Source of the DNA: Megaera polyxenophila
GTDB lineage: Bacteria > Pseudomonadota > Alphaproteobacteria > Rickettsiales > Rickettsiaceae
DNA length: 64,000 nt
Direction of reading: 5' to 3'
Assembly: GCF_029982035.1 (NCBI RefSeq)
Contig: NZ_CP104166.1
Coordinates: 1,426,001 to 1,490,000, forward strand
Shown here: one piece after another, positions 35,996-45,700 of the stretch
How the letters are laid out: every line of letters begins with the position of its first letter
Numbering within the stretch: the first letter of the stretch is position 1
Position numbers and translations under genes: made by a program
The notes under the pieces: model-generated
Seen by the model: only the letters and a program-made list of their open reading frames with translations
Databases searched by the model: none
What the model was told of the DNA's origin: nothing

Positions 35996-36373
35996 ATGCC
36001 AACAAATAATCAGCTTGTTAGAAAGGGACGCCAACCAAAAATTAAGAAAACAAAGTCACCCGCTCTTAGAGGAAATCCGTTTTTAAAAGGTGTGTGTGTT
36101 ATTGTAAAAACAGTTACTCCAAAAAAACCGAATTCAGCTCTTCGTAAGATGGCTAGGGTTCGTTTAAGTAATGGTGAATATGTAAATGCTTATATTCCCG
36201 GGGAGGGGCATAATCTTCAAGAACACTCTGCGGTTCTTGTGAGGGGTGGTAGAGTCCCAGATCTTCCTGGTGTAAAATATCATATAGTTCGCGGTGCACT
36301 TGATACGCAGGGTGTTAAGGGGCGTAAGCAGGGTCGTTCTCGCTATGGTACTTCTTCTAAGGGTAATAAATAG
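35996..36373 (+). CDS. rpsL: Ribosomal protein S12
   Basis: This 125-residue protein sits at the decoding centre of the 30S subunit. Family features are clear: NQLVRKGR, CVIVKTVTPKKPNSALRK and the PGVKYHIVRGALDTQGV loop. The Lys equivalent to streptomycin-resistance position 43 is in TPKKPNSAL and is unchanged. It begins the rpsL-rpsG-fusA unit, with S7 following 34 bases later. Confidence 0.98.
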   Translation: MPTNNQLVRKGRQPKIKKTKSPALRGNPFLKGVCVIVKTVTPKKPNSALRKMARVRLSNGEYVNAYIPGEGHNLQEHSAVLVRGGRVPDLPGVKYHIVRGALDTQGVKGRKQGRSRYGTSSKGNK

Positions 36374-36407
36374 TTATTTAATGTAAATTGTATAGTTAAG
36401 GTATAAA

Positions 36408-36887
36408 ATGTCGCGTCGTCATGCAGCAGTAAAAAAGGTAATAAAGCCGGATACTAAGTATAATAGTGTGTTGTTATCTAGGTTTATCAACAACGTTATG
36501 AAAGATGGGAAAAAGTCTCTCGCAGAAAAAATTGTTTATGGAGCTTTAAATAGAGTGGAAAAAAAGCATAATGCTGATGCTTTTAAAACTTTTACCGATG
36601 GTATAAATAACGTAAAACCTTTTGTCGAGGTTACTTCTGTAAGGGTTGGTGGTGCTAATTACCAAGTGCCATCGTCTGTTGATGAAAGGAGAGGTTATGC
36701 TTTGGCGACAAGATGGCTTATTAATGCGGCTCTAAAACGTTCTGGCCTTAGTATGGTTGAGAAATTAGCTGAAGAGTTATTCGATGCTGCTAATAACCGT
36801 GGGGTTGCAATTAAAAAGAAAGAAGATACTCATAAAATGGCTGAGTCTAATAAGGCTTTCGCACATTTTGCCCAAAGAACTTCCTAG
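36408..36887 (+). CDS. rpsG: Ribosomal protein S7
   Basis: This 159-residue protein organises the head of the 30S subunit. SRFINNVMKDGKKSLAEKIVY and RVGGANYQVPSSV (bacterial S7 hallmarks) are present, as is the C-terminal KKKEDTHKMAESNKAFAHF. TAAGGT lies ahead of the ATG. In E. coli S7 represses its own operon; a comparable site is not visible here. fusA begins 12 bases later. Confidence 0.98.
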   Translation: MSRRHAAVKKVIKPDTKYNSVLLSRFINNVMKDGKKSLAEKIVYGALNRVEKKHNADAFKTFTDGINNVKPFVEVTSVRVGGANYQVPSSVDERRGYALATRWLINAALKRSGLSMVEKLAEELFDAANNRGVAIKKKEDTHKMAESNKAFAHFAQRTS

Positions 36888-36899
36888 AGGTAACGTATC

Positions 36900-38984
36900 A
36901 TGTCTAAGTATAAATTATCTGAAGTTCGTAATATTGGTATATGCGCTCATATAGATGCGGGTAAAACAACAACTACCGAGCGTATTCTATATTATACTGG
37001 TAAATCTCACAACATAGGAGAGGTCCATGATGGTGGTGCAACCATGGATTGGATGGAGCAGGAGCAGGAGCGAGGTATTACTATTACCTCTGCGGCCACT
37101 ACTTGTTTTTGGAATGAAAAAAGAATTAACATCATAGATACTCCTGGACACGTTGATTTTACTATTGAGGTAGAACGGTCTCTTAGAGTTCTCGATGGTG
37201 CTGTTACTGTATTTGATGGGGTAGCAGGTGTTGAACCTCAGTCTGAAACTGTTTGGCGGCAAGCTGATAAATACTCTGTGCCGAGAATGTGTTTTGTTAA
37301 TAAACTAGATAGAATGGGTGCCGATTTCTTTAGATGTGTCGGTATGATAAAAGATAGATTAGGTGCTTTGCCTTTGGTTTTACAATTGCCTATAGGTAAC
37401 GAAGAAACATTTGTGGGTGTTGTTGATCTGGTAAAAATGCAGTCCGTGATTTGGAAAGATGGTTCACTGGGAGCTGAGTATGTTTATGGTGAAATTCCGG
37501 CTGATCTAAAGGCGCAAGCGGATGAATACAGAGCTAGTATGTTAGATATTGTAGCAGAAATAGACGATGCAATAATGGAAAAATACCTAGAAGGCACGGA
37601 GCTTTCGGAAGCAGAAATTAAGTCTTGTATTAGAAAAGGTACTATTTCAAGTAAGTTTGTGCCGGTAGTTTGTGGTTCAGCTTTTAAAAACAAAGGCGTG
37701 CAGCCATTGCTTGATGCGGTCGTGGATTATTTACCTTCGCCTTTAGATATACCAGATACTAAGGCAATTGATGCCAAGACCGGTGAAGAGAAATCTATAA
37801 AGAATTCTGTTGATGGTTCTTTTGCTGCTCTGGCTTTCAAGATTATGAATGATCCTTTTGTGGGTTCTTTAACCTTTATTAGAATTTATGCTGGTAAGCT
37901 CTCCGCCGGTAGTACTGTACTTAACACAGTAAAAGGTGAAAAAGAAAGAGTAGGGCGTATGCTCCTTATGCATGCTAATAATCGTGAAGATGTTAAAGAA
38001 GCGGTGGCGGGAGATATTGTTGCTCTTGCGGGTCTAAAGAATACTACCACTGGTGATACTTTATGTTCACTTGAAGGTAATGTCATTTTAGAAAAAATGG
38101 ATTTTCCAGAGCCTGTTATCCAGCTCGCTGTAGAGCCAAAATCTACAGCTGATCAAGAAAAAATGTCTTTTGCATTACAAAAATTAGCTGCTGAAGATCC
38201 ATCTTTTAGAGTTTTTACCGATGATAGTGGTAGAACTAATATTAGTGGTATGGGTGAACTCCATCTGGAAATTCTTGTCGACCGTATGAAAAGGGAATTC
38301 AAGGTAGAAGCGAATGTTGGAGCTCCGGAAGTAGCTTATTGTGAAACTATTACCAAACCTTATGAAATTGATTACACTCATAAGAAACAATCAGGTGGTG
38401 CTGGTCAGTTTGCAAAAGTCAAAATCTTATTTGAACCAGCCGCTCTTGGAGAAGGTTTTGTTTTTGAAAGTAAAATTGTTGGCGGTGCAATACCTAAGGA
38501 GTATATACCGGGTGTAGAGAAAGGTTTAAATGCGATAAAGAATTCTGGTATTATTGCGGGCTACCCGATGATTAATTTTAAAGCTACATTGCTTGACGGT
38601 TCTTATCATGATGTTGATTCTAGTGTGCTTGCTTTTGAAATAGCTGCTAAAGCTGCTTTTAGAGAAGGTATGCCGCTTGCTGGGCCAAAATTACTTGAGC
38701 CGATTATGAAAGTTGAGGTTGTTACGCCTGAGGAATATATGGGTGATATTATTGGAGACCTAAATTCTAGAAGGGGGCAGGTAACTAGTATGGACAATAG
38801 AGGAAATGCAAAAGTTATTTCAGCTAATGTGCCTCTTGCAGAGATGTTTGGTTATGTGAATACTTTAAGATCCCAATCTCAGGGTAGAGCTAGTTTTTCC
38901 ATGGATTTAGATAGTTATGCTCAAGTGCCTCAGCATGTAGTGGATGCTATTTTATTAAAACAACAAGGTAAAAACAAACCTTAA
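36900..38984 (+). CDS. fusA: Elongation factor G
   Basis: This 694-residue GTPase drives translocation on the ribosome. G1 is AHIDAGKTTTTERI (about residues 15-28), switch II is DTPGHVDFT and the guanine-specificity motif is NKLDRMG. Domains II to V follow at normal length, including the domain IV loop HKKQSGGAGQFAKV. AGAGGTAACG precedes the start. Unlike in E. coli, tuf does not follow. This broken str operon is known in Rickettsia. A structured spacer and tRNA-Trp come next. Confidence 0.98.
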   Translation: MSKYKLSEVRNIGICAHIDAGKTTTTERILYYTGKSHNIGEVHDGGATMDWMEQEQERGITITSAATTCFWNEKRINIIDTPGHVDFTIEVERSLRVLDGAVTVFDGVAGVEPQSETVWRQADKYSVPRMCFVNKLDRMGADFFRCVGMIKDRLGALPLVLQLPIGNEETFVGVVDLVKMQSVIWKDGSLGAEYVYGEIPADLKAQADEYRASMLDIVAEIDDAIMEKYLEGTELSEAEIKSCIRKGTISSKFVPVVCGSAFKNKGVQPLLDAVVDYLPSPLDIPDTKAIDAKTGEEKSIKNSVDGSFAALAFKIMNDPFVGSLTFIRIYAGKLSAGSTVLNTVKGEKERVGRMLLMHANNREDVKEAVAGDIVALAGLKNTTTGDTLCSLEGNVILEKMDFPEPVIQLAVEPKSTADQEKMSFALQKLAAEDPSFRVFTDDSGRTNISGMGELHLEILVDRMKREFKVEANVGAPEVAYCETITKPYEIDYTHKKQSGGAGQFAKVKILFEPAALGEGFVFESKIVGGAIPKEYIPGVEKGLNAIKNSGIIAGYPMINFKATLLDGSYHDVDSSVLAFEIAAKAAFREGMPLAGPKLLEPIMKVEVVTPEEYMGDIIGDLNSRRGQVTSMDNRGNAKVISANVPLAEMFGYVNTLRSQSQGRASFSMDLDSYAQVPQHVVDAILLKQQGKNKP

Positions 38985-39044
38985 TTATTAGAAATATTTC
39001 TCTTTTAAGAGAAGTAAATAACTAATCGCTATTCTCTAATAATT
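38983..39044 (+). other. Branched stem-loop between fusA and tRNA-Trp
   Basis: AATTATTAGA (38983-38992) pairs with TCTAATAATT (39035-39044). Inside, TTCTCTT (38998-39004) pairs with AAGAGAA (39007-39013). The outer arm overlaps the fusA stop codon. It could be an RNA processing site or weak terminator before the tRNA. Confidence 0.5.
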
Positions 39045-39075
39045 AAATATGTTGATTTATTGGGAGAACTGTGAT

Positions 39076-39151
39076 AGGAGTGTAGCTCAACTGGTAGAGC
39101 GCCGGTCTCCAAAACCGGAGGTTGCGGGTTCGATTCCTGTCGCTCCTGCCA
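39076..39151 (+). tRNA. trpT: tRNA-Trp (anticodon CCA)
   Basis: The acceptor stem AGGAGTG pairs with CGCTCCT (with one G-T pair), the D-arm is TAGCTCAACTGGTAGAGC, the anticodon stem CCGG/CCGG holds loop TCTCCAAAA with CCA at 39109-39111, and the T-arm contains GGTTCGATTCC. The discriminator is G and CCA is encoded (39149-39151). It lies between fusA and secE, as in Rickettsia and many other bacteria. Confidence 0.97.
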
Positions 39152-39180
39152 AATAAAATAAGGCAGATGTTGGGATTGTA

Positions 39181-39378
39181 ATGAAACAAACAAAAGTATA
39201 TAAATTTTTTGATCAAGTTCGGCAGGAAGCAAAAAAAGTTGTTTGGCCAGAAAGAAAAGAGTTAATTACTTCGGTAGTAGTTGTAATTATCGCTGTATTT
39301 TTGTTTAGCTTGGCAAGCTTGATTTTAGATTATGGTATTCACAATATGATAAGATTTTTCTTGAATATTGGAAAATAA
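39181..39378 (+). CDS. secE: Preprotein translocase subunit SecE
   Basis: This 65-residue protein is the short alphaproteobacterial form of SecE, which clamps SecY in the inner membrane. An amphipathic helix with FFDQVRQEAKKVVWPERKEL is followed by one membrane helix (about residues 31-58). Only one transmembrane segment is present, versus three in E. coli. nusG follows 27 bases later, the classical pair. Confidence 0.95.
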   Translation: MKQTKVYKFFDQVRQEAKKVVWPERKELITSVVVVIIAVFLFSLASLILDYGIHNMIRFFLNIGK

Positions 39379-39405
39379 AGCAGGGATTAATAGAAGTAAA
39401 ATAAT

Positions 39406-39936
39406 ATGGTTGCTAAGTGGTATATACTACATACTGTTTCTGGTTCTGAGAAAAGGGTAAAACAAATGATACAGGATCAGATTGCCAAAAAAGGTATGTC
39501 TGACCAGTTTGAAGAGATAGTTGTACCGGTAATAGAAGTTCCCGAGATAAAAAGAGGAAAGCAGGTTATTACTGAGAAAAAGTTTATGCCTGGTTACATT
39601 TTGATTAAGATGAAAATGACGGATGAGTCTTGGCATTTAGTTAAAGGTGTTCCTAAAATAACCGGCTTTTTGGGTACTAAAACCAAACCGAATCCTATGA
39701 GTGATGAAGAAGTAGGAAGGATATTTAAGCAACTAGAATCTGAAAATAAAAATGCTACTGCTTCAAGTTTATATAATGTTGGAGACAAAATACAGGTTAT
39801 AGATGGTCCTTTTGATAGTTTTTCAGGTTTTGTTGAGGAAGTTGATATTGAAGGTCAAAAGCTAAAAATTTCTGTTTCTATTTTTGGTAAGGCAACACCT
39901 ATTGAGCTTAATTTTAGTCAGGTAAAGAAAAATTAA
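39406..39936 (+). CDS. nusG: Transcription antitermination protein NusG
   Basis: This 176-residue protein binds RNA polymerase and links it to Rho or the ribosome. The NGN domain starts with WYILHTVSGSEKRVKQMI and includes MPGYILIKMKM and PKITGFLG. The C-terminal KOW domain has GDKIQVIDGPFDSFSGFVEEV. Length is standard. It is followed by 160 bases with a TATAAT at 39975-39980 that may be a promoter for the ribosomal protein genes. Confidence 0.97.
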   Translation: MVAKWYILHTVSGSEKRVKQMIQDQIAKKGMSDQFEEIVVPVIEVPEIKRGKQVITEKKFMPGYILIKMKMTDESWHLVKGVPKITGFLGTKTKPNPMSDEEVGRIFKQLESENKNATASSLYNVGDKIQVIDGPFDSFSGFVEEVDIEGQKLKISVSIFGKATPIELNFSQVKKN

Positions 39937-40096
39937 TAAAAGTTGAATGTGGCTAACTTTTAGACAGGTTTGTATATAATATTTAAACAATAATTTGATT
40001 AATTTTAAGATAAGGGCTATAAGTATTAAACTGATTGTAAATTTTAGAATTAGTGTTGTTAATTAGAGGATATAAGTTTTTAAGGTAATAGTAAAA

Positions 40097-40531
40097 ATGG
40101 CAAAAAAAATTGATGGGTATATTAAATTAACAGTCCCAGCGGGTAAGGCAAACCCTGCGCCGCCGATAGGTCCTGCTCTTGGCCAGAAAGGGGTGAATAT
40201 TATGGAATTCTGTAAGGCTTTTAATGCTGCAACCAGCTCTATAGAGCCTGGTACTCCCTTGCCTGTAGTAATTACTGTTTATGCTGATAAAAGTTTTGAT
40301 TTTGTTACTAAAACCCCACCCGCTTCTTTCTTTTTAAAGAAATTTGCCAAAATTGGAAAAGGTTCTTCTGCTACTAAAAAAGATGCAGTGGTAGGTACTG
40401 TTACTATGTCTGATTGTGAAGAGATTGCTAAAATTAAAATGCAAGATCTAAATGCTAATGATATTGCAGCTGGTGCAAAAATTATAGCAGGAACAGCAGA
40501 GTCTATGGGGATCAAAGTAATAAAAGGTTAA
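40097..40531 (+). CDS. rplK: Ribosomal protein L11
   Basis: This 144-residue protein of the GTPase-associated centre has VPAGKANPAPPIGPALGQKG and NIMEFCKAFNA at the N-terminal domain, and the RNA-binding C-terminal domain with VGTVTMSDCEEIAKIK. It is the first gene of the L11-L1-L10-L12 run. The 160-base leader could hold an L1 control site, but I could not identify one. Confidence 0.97.
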   Translation: MAKKIDGYIKLTVPAGKANPAPPIGPALGQKGVNIMEFCKAFNAATSSIEPGTPLPVVITVYADKSFDFVTKTPPASFFLKKFAKIGKGSSATKKDAVVGTVTMSDCEEIAKIKMQDLNANDIAAGAKIIAGTAESMGIKVIKG

Positions 40532-40564
40532 ATGATATAATTTAAAGATTGAGAATAAAATCTT

Positions 40565-41251
40565 ATGGGTAAAAAAATAGCAGCAGCAAAAAAAGCCATT
40601 GAAAGAACAAAAGAATATTCTTTACAAGAAGCTATATCTTTAGTGAAGAGTTCTTGCTTTGCTAAATTTGATGAAACATTAGACATCGCAATTAATCTCG
40701 GTGTTGATCCGAGACATTCTGATCAAATGGTAAGGGGTATGGTTTCTTTGCCAGCTGGTACCGGTAAGGATGTAAGAGTTGCTGTAATTTGTAAAGAGGA
40801 TAAGGTTGCAGATGCAAAGGCTGCTGGTGCTGATATTGCTGGTTCTACTGAAATTATCGATAATATTAAGGCTGGTAAAATAGATTTTGATGTATGTATC
40901 AGTACACCCGATATGATGGGTGTAGTAGGACAGGTAGCAAGGATTCTAGGTCCAAAGGGACTCATGCCCAATCCAAAGCTTGGAACTGTAACTGCAGATA
41001 TTACAACAGCAGTAAAAAATGCTAAGAGTGGTCAAGTAGAGTATAGGGTTGAAAAAGCGGGGATAGTTCATGCTGGTATTGGCAAAATATCTTTTGCGGA
41101 TGCTGATTTATTAAAGAACGCTGTAACTTTTATAGAATCTGTTGTTAAGGCAAAACCAGCTGGTGCAAAAGGAACTTATTTAAAAAGGATTCATGTGTCT
41201 TCTACTATGAGTCCATCTCTTAGGGTTGATTTGTCAACAGTTTTACAGTAG
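40565..41251 (+). CDS. rplA: Ribosomal protein L1
   Basis: This 228-residue protein of the L1 stalk has the expected FDETLDIAINLGVDPRHSDQM near residue 37 and GPKGLMPNPKLGTVT near 138, and ends with HVSSTMSPSLRVD. It lies 34 bases after rplK and 22 bases before rplJ. Confidence 0.97.
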   Translation: MGKKIAAAKKAIERTKEYSLQEAISLVKSSCFAKFDETLDIAINLGVDPRHSDQMVRGMVSLPAGTGKDVRVAVICKEDKVADAKAAGADIAGSTEIIDNIKAGKIDFDVCISTPDMMGVVGQVARILGPKGLMPNPKLGTVTADITTAVKNAKSGQVEYRVEKAGIVHAGIGKISFADADLLKNAVTFIESVVKAKPAGAKGTYLKRIHVSSTMSPSLRVDLSTVLQ

Positions 41252-41272
41252 AAGTTTTTTGGAGAGTATAAG

Positions 41273-41785
41273 GTGTTAAGATCAGAAAAAAAGACTTTCG
41301 TTTCAGAGTTAGAAAAAATTTATCAAGATGCTAATTCAGTAATTATTACACATTATCACGGTCTCACAGTTTCGCAGATTACAAATTTGCGTAAAACTTT
41401 AAGGGAGAATGGCGCGTCTTTTAAGATAGTAAAAAATACACTTTCCAAGATAGCTGCTACTAATGTTAAGTTAACATATGATCCAGAAGTTTTTTCTGGA
41501 CCAACTGCAATAGCTTATTCTAAAGATCCCGTGGCAGCTGCAAAAGGAGTAGTTGAATTTGCTAAGGCTAATGACAATTTAAAAGTTATTGGTGGGATAG
41601 TGAATGATAAAATTCTGAACGTAGGTGAAGTGCAACAATTAGCTAAGTTACCATCACTTGATCAATTAAGAGGAAAAATAGTTGGTATACTACAAGCTCC
41701 AGCTGCGAATTTGGTTAGAATTGTTCAAGCTCCGGCTGGTTCTCTTGCTAGAGTTGTTCAAGCTTATTCAGAAAAGAACAGTTAA
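41273..41785 (+). CDS. rplJ: Ribosomal protein L10
   Basis: This 170-residue protein anchors the L7/L12 dimers on the 50S subunit. The N-terminal domain has VIITHYHGLTVSQITNLRK and FKIVKNTLSKIA, and the C-terminal helix that binds L12 has alternating hydrophobic residues. The start is GTG, with TTGGAGAG upstream. The gap before it is only 22 bases, so the long L10 leader of enteric bacteria is absent here. Confidence 0.96.
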   Translation: MLRSEKKTFVSELEKIYQDANSVIITHYHGLTVSQITNLRKTLRENGASFKIVKNTLSKIAATNVKLTYDPEVFSGPTAIAYSKDPVAAAKGVVEFAKANDNLKVIGGIVNDKILNVGEVQQLAKLPSLDQLRGKIVGILQAPAANLVRIVQAPAGSLARVVQAYSEKNS

Positions 41786-41820
41786 TTTTTAATTTTTAAA
41801 GTCAATAGAGGTAATTTATT

Positions 41821-42192
41821 ATGGCGAATATAACAAAAATAGCAGACGAACTTTCTGCTCTAACAGTAATGGAAGCTGCTGAGCTTTCAAAACTTTTGGA
41901 AGAAAAATGGGGTGTATCAGCAGCAGCTCCAGTAGCAGCAGCTCCGGTGGCAGCAGCAGCAGGTGAGGCGGTAGCTGAAAAAACTGAATTTGATGTAATT
42001 TTAGCAAGCTCTGGTGACAAAAAAATTGAAGTCATTAAGGTTGTTAGAGCTCTTACTAATCTTGGTTTGAAAGAAGCCAAAGATTTGGTCGATGCTGCTC
42101 CATCATCTTTGAAACAAGGAGTGTCTAAAGCAGAAGCTGATGACATAAAAGCAAAACTTGAAGCTGCTGGTGCTAAAGTAGAAGTAAAGTAA
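41821..42192 (+). CDS. rplL: Ribosomal protein L7/L12
   Basis: This 123-residue stalk protein has the N-terminal dimerisation domain (LTVMEAAELSKLLEEKWGV), an Ala/Pro/Val-rich hinge (about residues 37-53) and a C-terminal factor-binding domain with KIEVIKVVRALTNLGLKEAK. AGAGGTAATT precedes the ATG. It is followed by a hairpin and the long spacer before rpoB. Confidence 0.97.
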   Translation: MANITKIADELSALTVMEAAELSKLLEEKWGVSAAAPVAAAPVAAAAGEAVAEKTEFDVILASSGDKKIEVIKVVRALTNLGLKEAKDLVDAAPSSLKQGVSKAEADDIKAKLEAAGAKVEVK

Positions 42193-42199
42193 TTAGTTA

Positions 42200-42245
42200 A
42201 AGCCGATTTATGGAGGTAACTTAATAAAACCTCTGTGATCGGCTT
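42200..42245 (+). terminator. Attenuator-like hairpin after rplL
   Basis: AAGCCGAT (42200-42207) pairs with ATCGGCTT (42238-42245), with an inner stem GAGGT/ACCTC (42213-42217/42229-42233) and a following TATTTTGT. In E. coli a partial terminator between rplL and rpoB lowers rpoBC expression; this could do the same. Confidence 0.6.
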
Positions 42246-42771
42246 ATTTTGTAGGAAGGGGTAAGTGTCTTTATTTGTAAAATTAGTTAATTATTACGTA
42301 TAAAAAAGTTCATAAAAATCTTTTTTGAGCTCTTTTAAAGTATCTGTAAATTAACAGATTTGCCTAGTTTTATTATATAAGTTGTAACTTTTATAAAATT
42401 CCTTTTCTAGACAACAAATATAAAGAGGTGCAAATTCTTTTCTTATTTTAATTAATCTTTGTAAAAAGTAGGCATCTGTCACGCTGTTATTTGACTAAAA
42501 ATAAAGAAAGACAGTTTTAAATTAGAGTATAAGGGGTTTATATTTGTTAAGCATACACTTAACATAGAGCAACGCTAAGTTTACGAATAGTTTGTTTTCT
42601 AAAAAAATAACCATAGTGTAGATTTTATGAAGGTGTAGTATTAATTTAGGTTTAAGCAAGTTTTACTTTTAATTAAAAATAATTAGCTTTACAGTTGTTT
42701 CTTTCGATGGTGTTTGTTGCATTAGTAACTAATTTAATATACAAAAAAATATAAAAATATCTGGAGATCAT
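42246..42771. other. Long untranslated spacer before rpoB
   Basis: No reading frame of note is seen in this 526-base AT-rich stretch. A short hairpin ATCTGT/ACAGAT is at 42342-42359. It probably holds a promoter or an RNA leader for rpoB-rpoC. TCTGGAGATC just before 42772 supplies the ribosome binding site for rpoB. Confidence 0.5.
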
Positions 42772-45700
42772 ATGGCGCAATCCTTACAAACAAGTAAGCG
42801 TGTTAGAAAAAACTTCGGTAAAATCAAGTTGGTAGCTTCAATGCCTAATTTGATTGAAATACAAAAAAATTCTTATGAAGCAAATTTTTTACAGCTGGAA
42901 ATTCCTGAATCTGAAAGAAAAGATAAGGGGTTGCAAGCTGTTTTACGTTCGATTTTCCCAATTAAGGATTCATCTAATACAGCAACTTTGGAGTTTGTAA
43001 AATACAATTTTGATGCCCCAAAATATGATGTTGAGGAGTGCCTACAACGGGGGCTCAGCTTTGTTGCTCCTCTTAAAGTCACATTACGTCTTACCGTATG
43101 GGAAGTAGATGAAGCTACTGAAGCTAGAGAAATAAAAGGCATCAAAGAACAGCAAGTTTATATGGGAGAAATCCCTCTTATGACTCCTAACGGTACTTTT
43201 GTTATTAATGGTACAGAAAGAGTTGTTGTTTCTCAGATGCATAGATCCCCGGGTGTTTTCTTCTACCATGATGATGGGAAAACTCATTCTTCCGGAAAGT
43301 TTTTATATTCTGCTCGGATAATTCCTTATAGAGGTTCTTGGCTAGATTTTGAATTTGATGCAAAAGATACTATATTTTTTAGAATTGATCGCAAAAGGAA
43401 ATTACCGGTTACCACTTTGCTTATGGCCCTTGGTATGACTCCTTCTGAAATGTTGACTACTTATTACTCAACAATAAATTATGAATTAGAAAAGAAAAGC
43501 TGGGTAGTAGATTTTCAGCCAGAGACATTGACCATTTATAGATTAAATTACGATTTAGTAAATGCGGAAACTAACGAGATAGTTTTGGAAGCAGGCCAAA
43601 AAATTACCCCAAGGCTTGCCAAAAAATTTGCAGAAGCGGGGTTAAAAAAAGTTATTATTCCTAATGATACTTTACTTGGTGCTTATTTAGGTAGTGATTT
43701 AGTTGATAAATCCAGCGGAGAGGTTTTGGCAAAAATTGGTATGCAAATAACAGAAGATATGCTAGCTGCAATTGATACTGCAGGGATAAAATCTCTTTCT
43801 GTTCTTAAAGTACCAGCCCAAGGAGATGCTTATATAAGAAATACTTTATTTGCAGATAGGAATCAGGATCAAAATGCTTCCTTAATAGACATATTCAGGG
43901 TTTTAAGGCCAGGAGAACCAGCTACTGTTGAGGCTGGTAGTGTTTTATTTAATAATTTGTTTTTTGATCCTGATAGATACGACCTTTCTGAAGTTGGTAG
44001 GATTAAAATGAATGCGAGGCTTAATCTTAATGTAGCCGAAAGTAATACTTGCCTGACTAAAGAAGATATTAAAACTATCGTGCAAGTACTAGTAGACTTG
44101 AAAGATGGCAAAGGAGCTGTTGATGATATAGATCATCTAGGTAACAGAAGAGTAAGGTCTGTTGGTGAATTGATTGAAAATCAGTTCAGAATCGGCCTAG
44201 TAAGGATGGAAAGAGCAATATTAGAGAGGATGTCAGTAGTTGATATTGACGCCGTTATGCCGCATGATTTGGTTAATTCTAAAGTTTTAGTTTCAGTTGT
44301 AAAAGAGTTCTTCAGCACTTCGCAGCTTTCACAGTTTATGGATCAAACTAATCCATTATCTGAAATTACTCATAAAAGAAGATTGTCTGCTCTCGGGCCA
44401 GGTGGTGTAAGTCGTGATCGTGTTGGGTTTGAGGTACGTGACGTCCATCCTACTCATTATGGTCGTATTTGTCCTATTGAAACACCAGAAGGTCAGAATA
44501 TTGGGTTGATTAATTCCATGGCTACTTATGCCAGAATCAATAAACACGGTTTTATAGAGAGTCCTTACAGAAAGGTCACAGATGGGTTTGTAACTGATGA
44601 GGTAGTTTACCTTTCTGCTATTGAAGAAGGGAAATATAAAATTGCTCAAGCGGATATGGAAATACAACCAGATGGTAGAATAAAATCTGAGATGGTTAAT
44701 TGCCGGGTTGAATCAGGTAATTTTGTAACTGTACCACTTTCCAAAGTTGATTTTATAGATGTAACCCCTATGCAAGTTGTTTCGGTTGCAGCATCGTTGA
44801 TTCCGTTTCTAGAAAATGATGATGCGAATCGTGCACTTATGGGTTCAAACATGCAACGTCAAGCAGTACCTCTTATTAAAACTGATGCTCCTCTTGTTGG
44901 AACAGGAATAGAAGATGTGGTAGCAAGAGACTCTGGTGCTGCCGTAGTTGCGTTAAATGACGGTATAGTTGAACAAGTTGATGCAACTAGAATAGTTGTT
45001 AGAACTTTGGAGCGTAAGAAAAACGGTTCGCCGGAAGTTGATATATATTCATTGCTGAAGTTTCAGAAATCAAATCATAATACATGTATCAATCAAAAAC
45101 CTCTAGTTAACGTTGGCGATCAAGTAAGGCGTGGTGAAGTTATTGCTGATGGTTCTGCGATTGATAATGGGGAGATTGCGCTGGGTAGAAATGTACTTGT
45201 AGCCTTTATTCCGTGGAGTGGTTACAATTTCGAAGATTCAATTTTAATTTCCGAACGAATTGTAAAGGATGATGTATTTACTTCTATTCACATTGAAGAA
45301 TTTGAGGTGGTTGCAAGAGATACAAGGCTGGGACCTGAGGAAATAACCAGGGATATGCCAAATGTAGGAGAAGAAAGCCTTCGGAATTTGGATGAAGTTG
45401 GTATTATCCATATTGGAGCCGAAGTAAAATCTGGAGACATTTTAGTTGGTAAGGTGACACCTAAAAGCGAATCTCCTATGACACCGGAAGAGAAATTGCT
45501 TAGAGCAATTTTTGGTGAGAAAGCTTCTGATGTTAGAGATTCTTCTTTGTATGTACCACCTGGGGTCAGCGGTACTGTTGTCGAAGTCCGGGTGCTTTCA
45601 CGTAGAGGCGTGGAAAAAGACGAGCGGGCAATAACAATTGAAAAGCAACAGATTGAAAAACTTGCTAAAGATAGAGATGATGAAATTGAAATTATCGATC

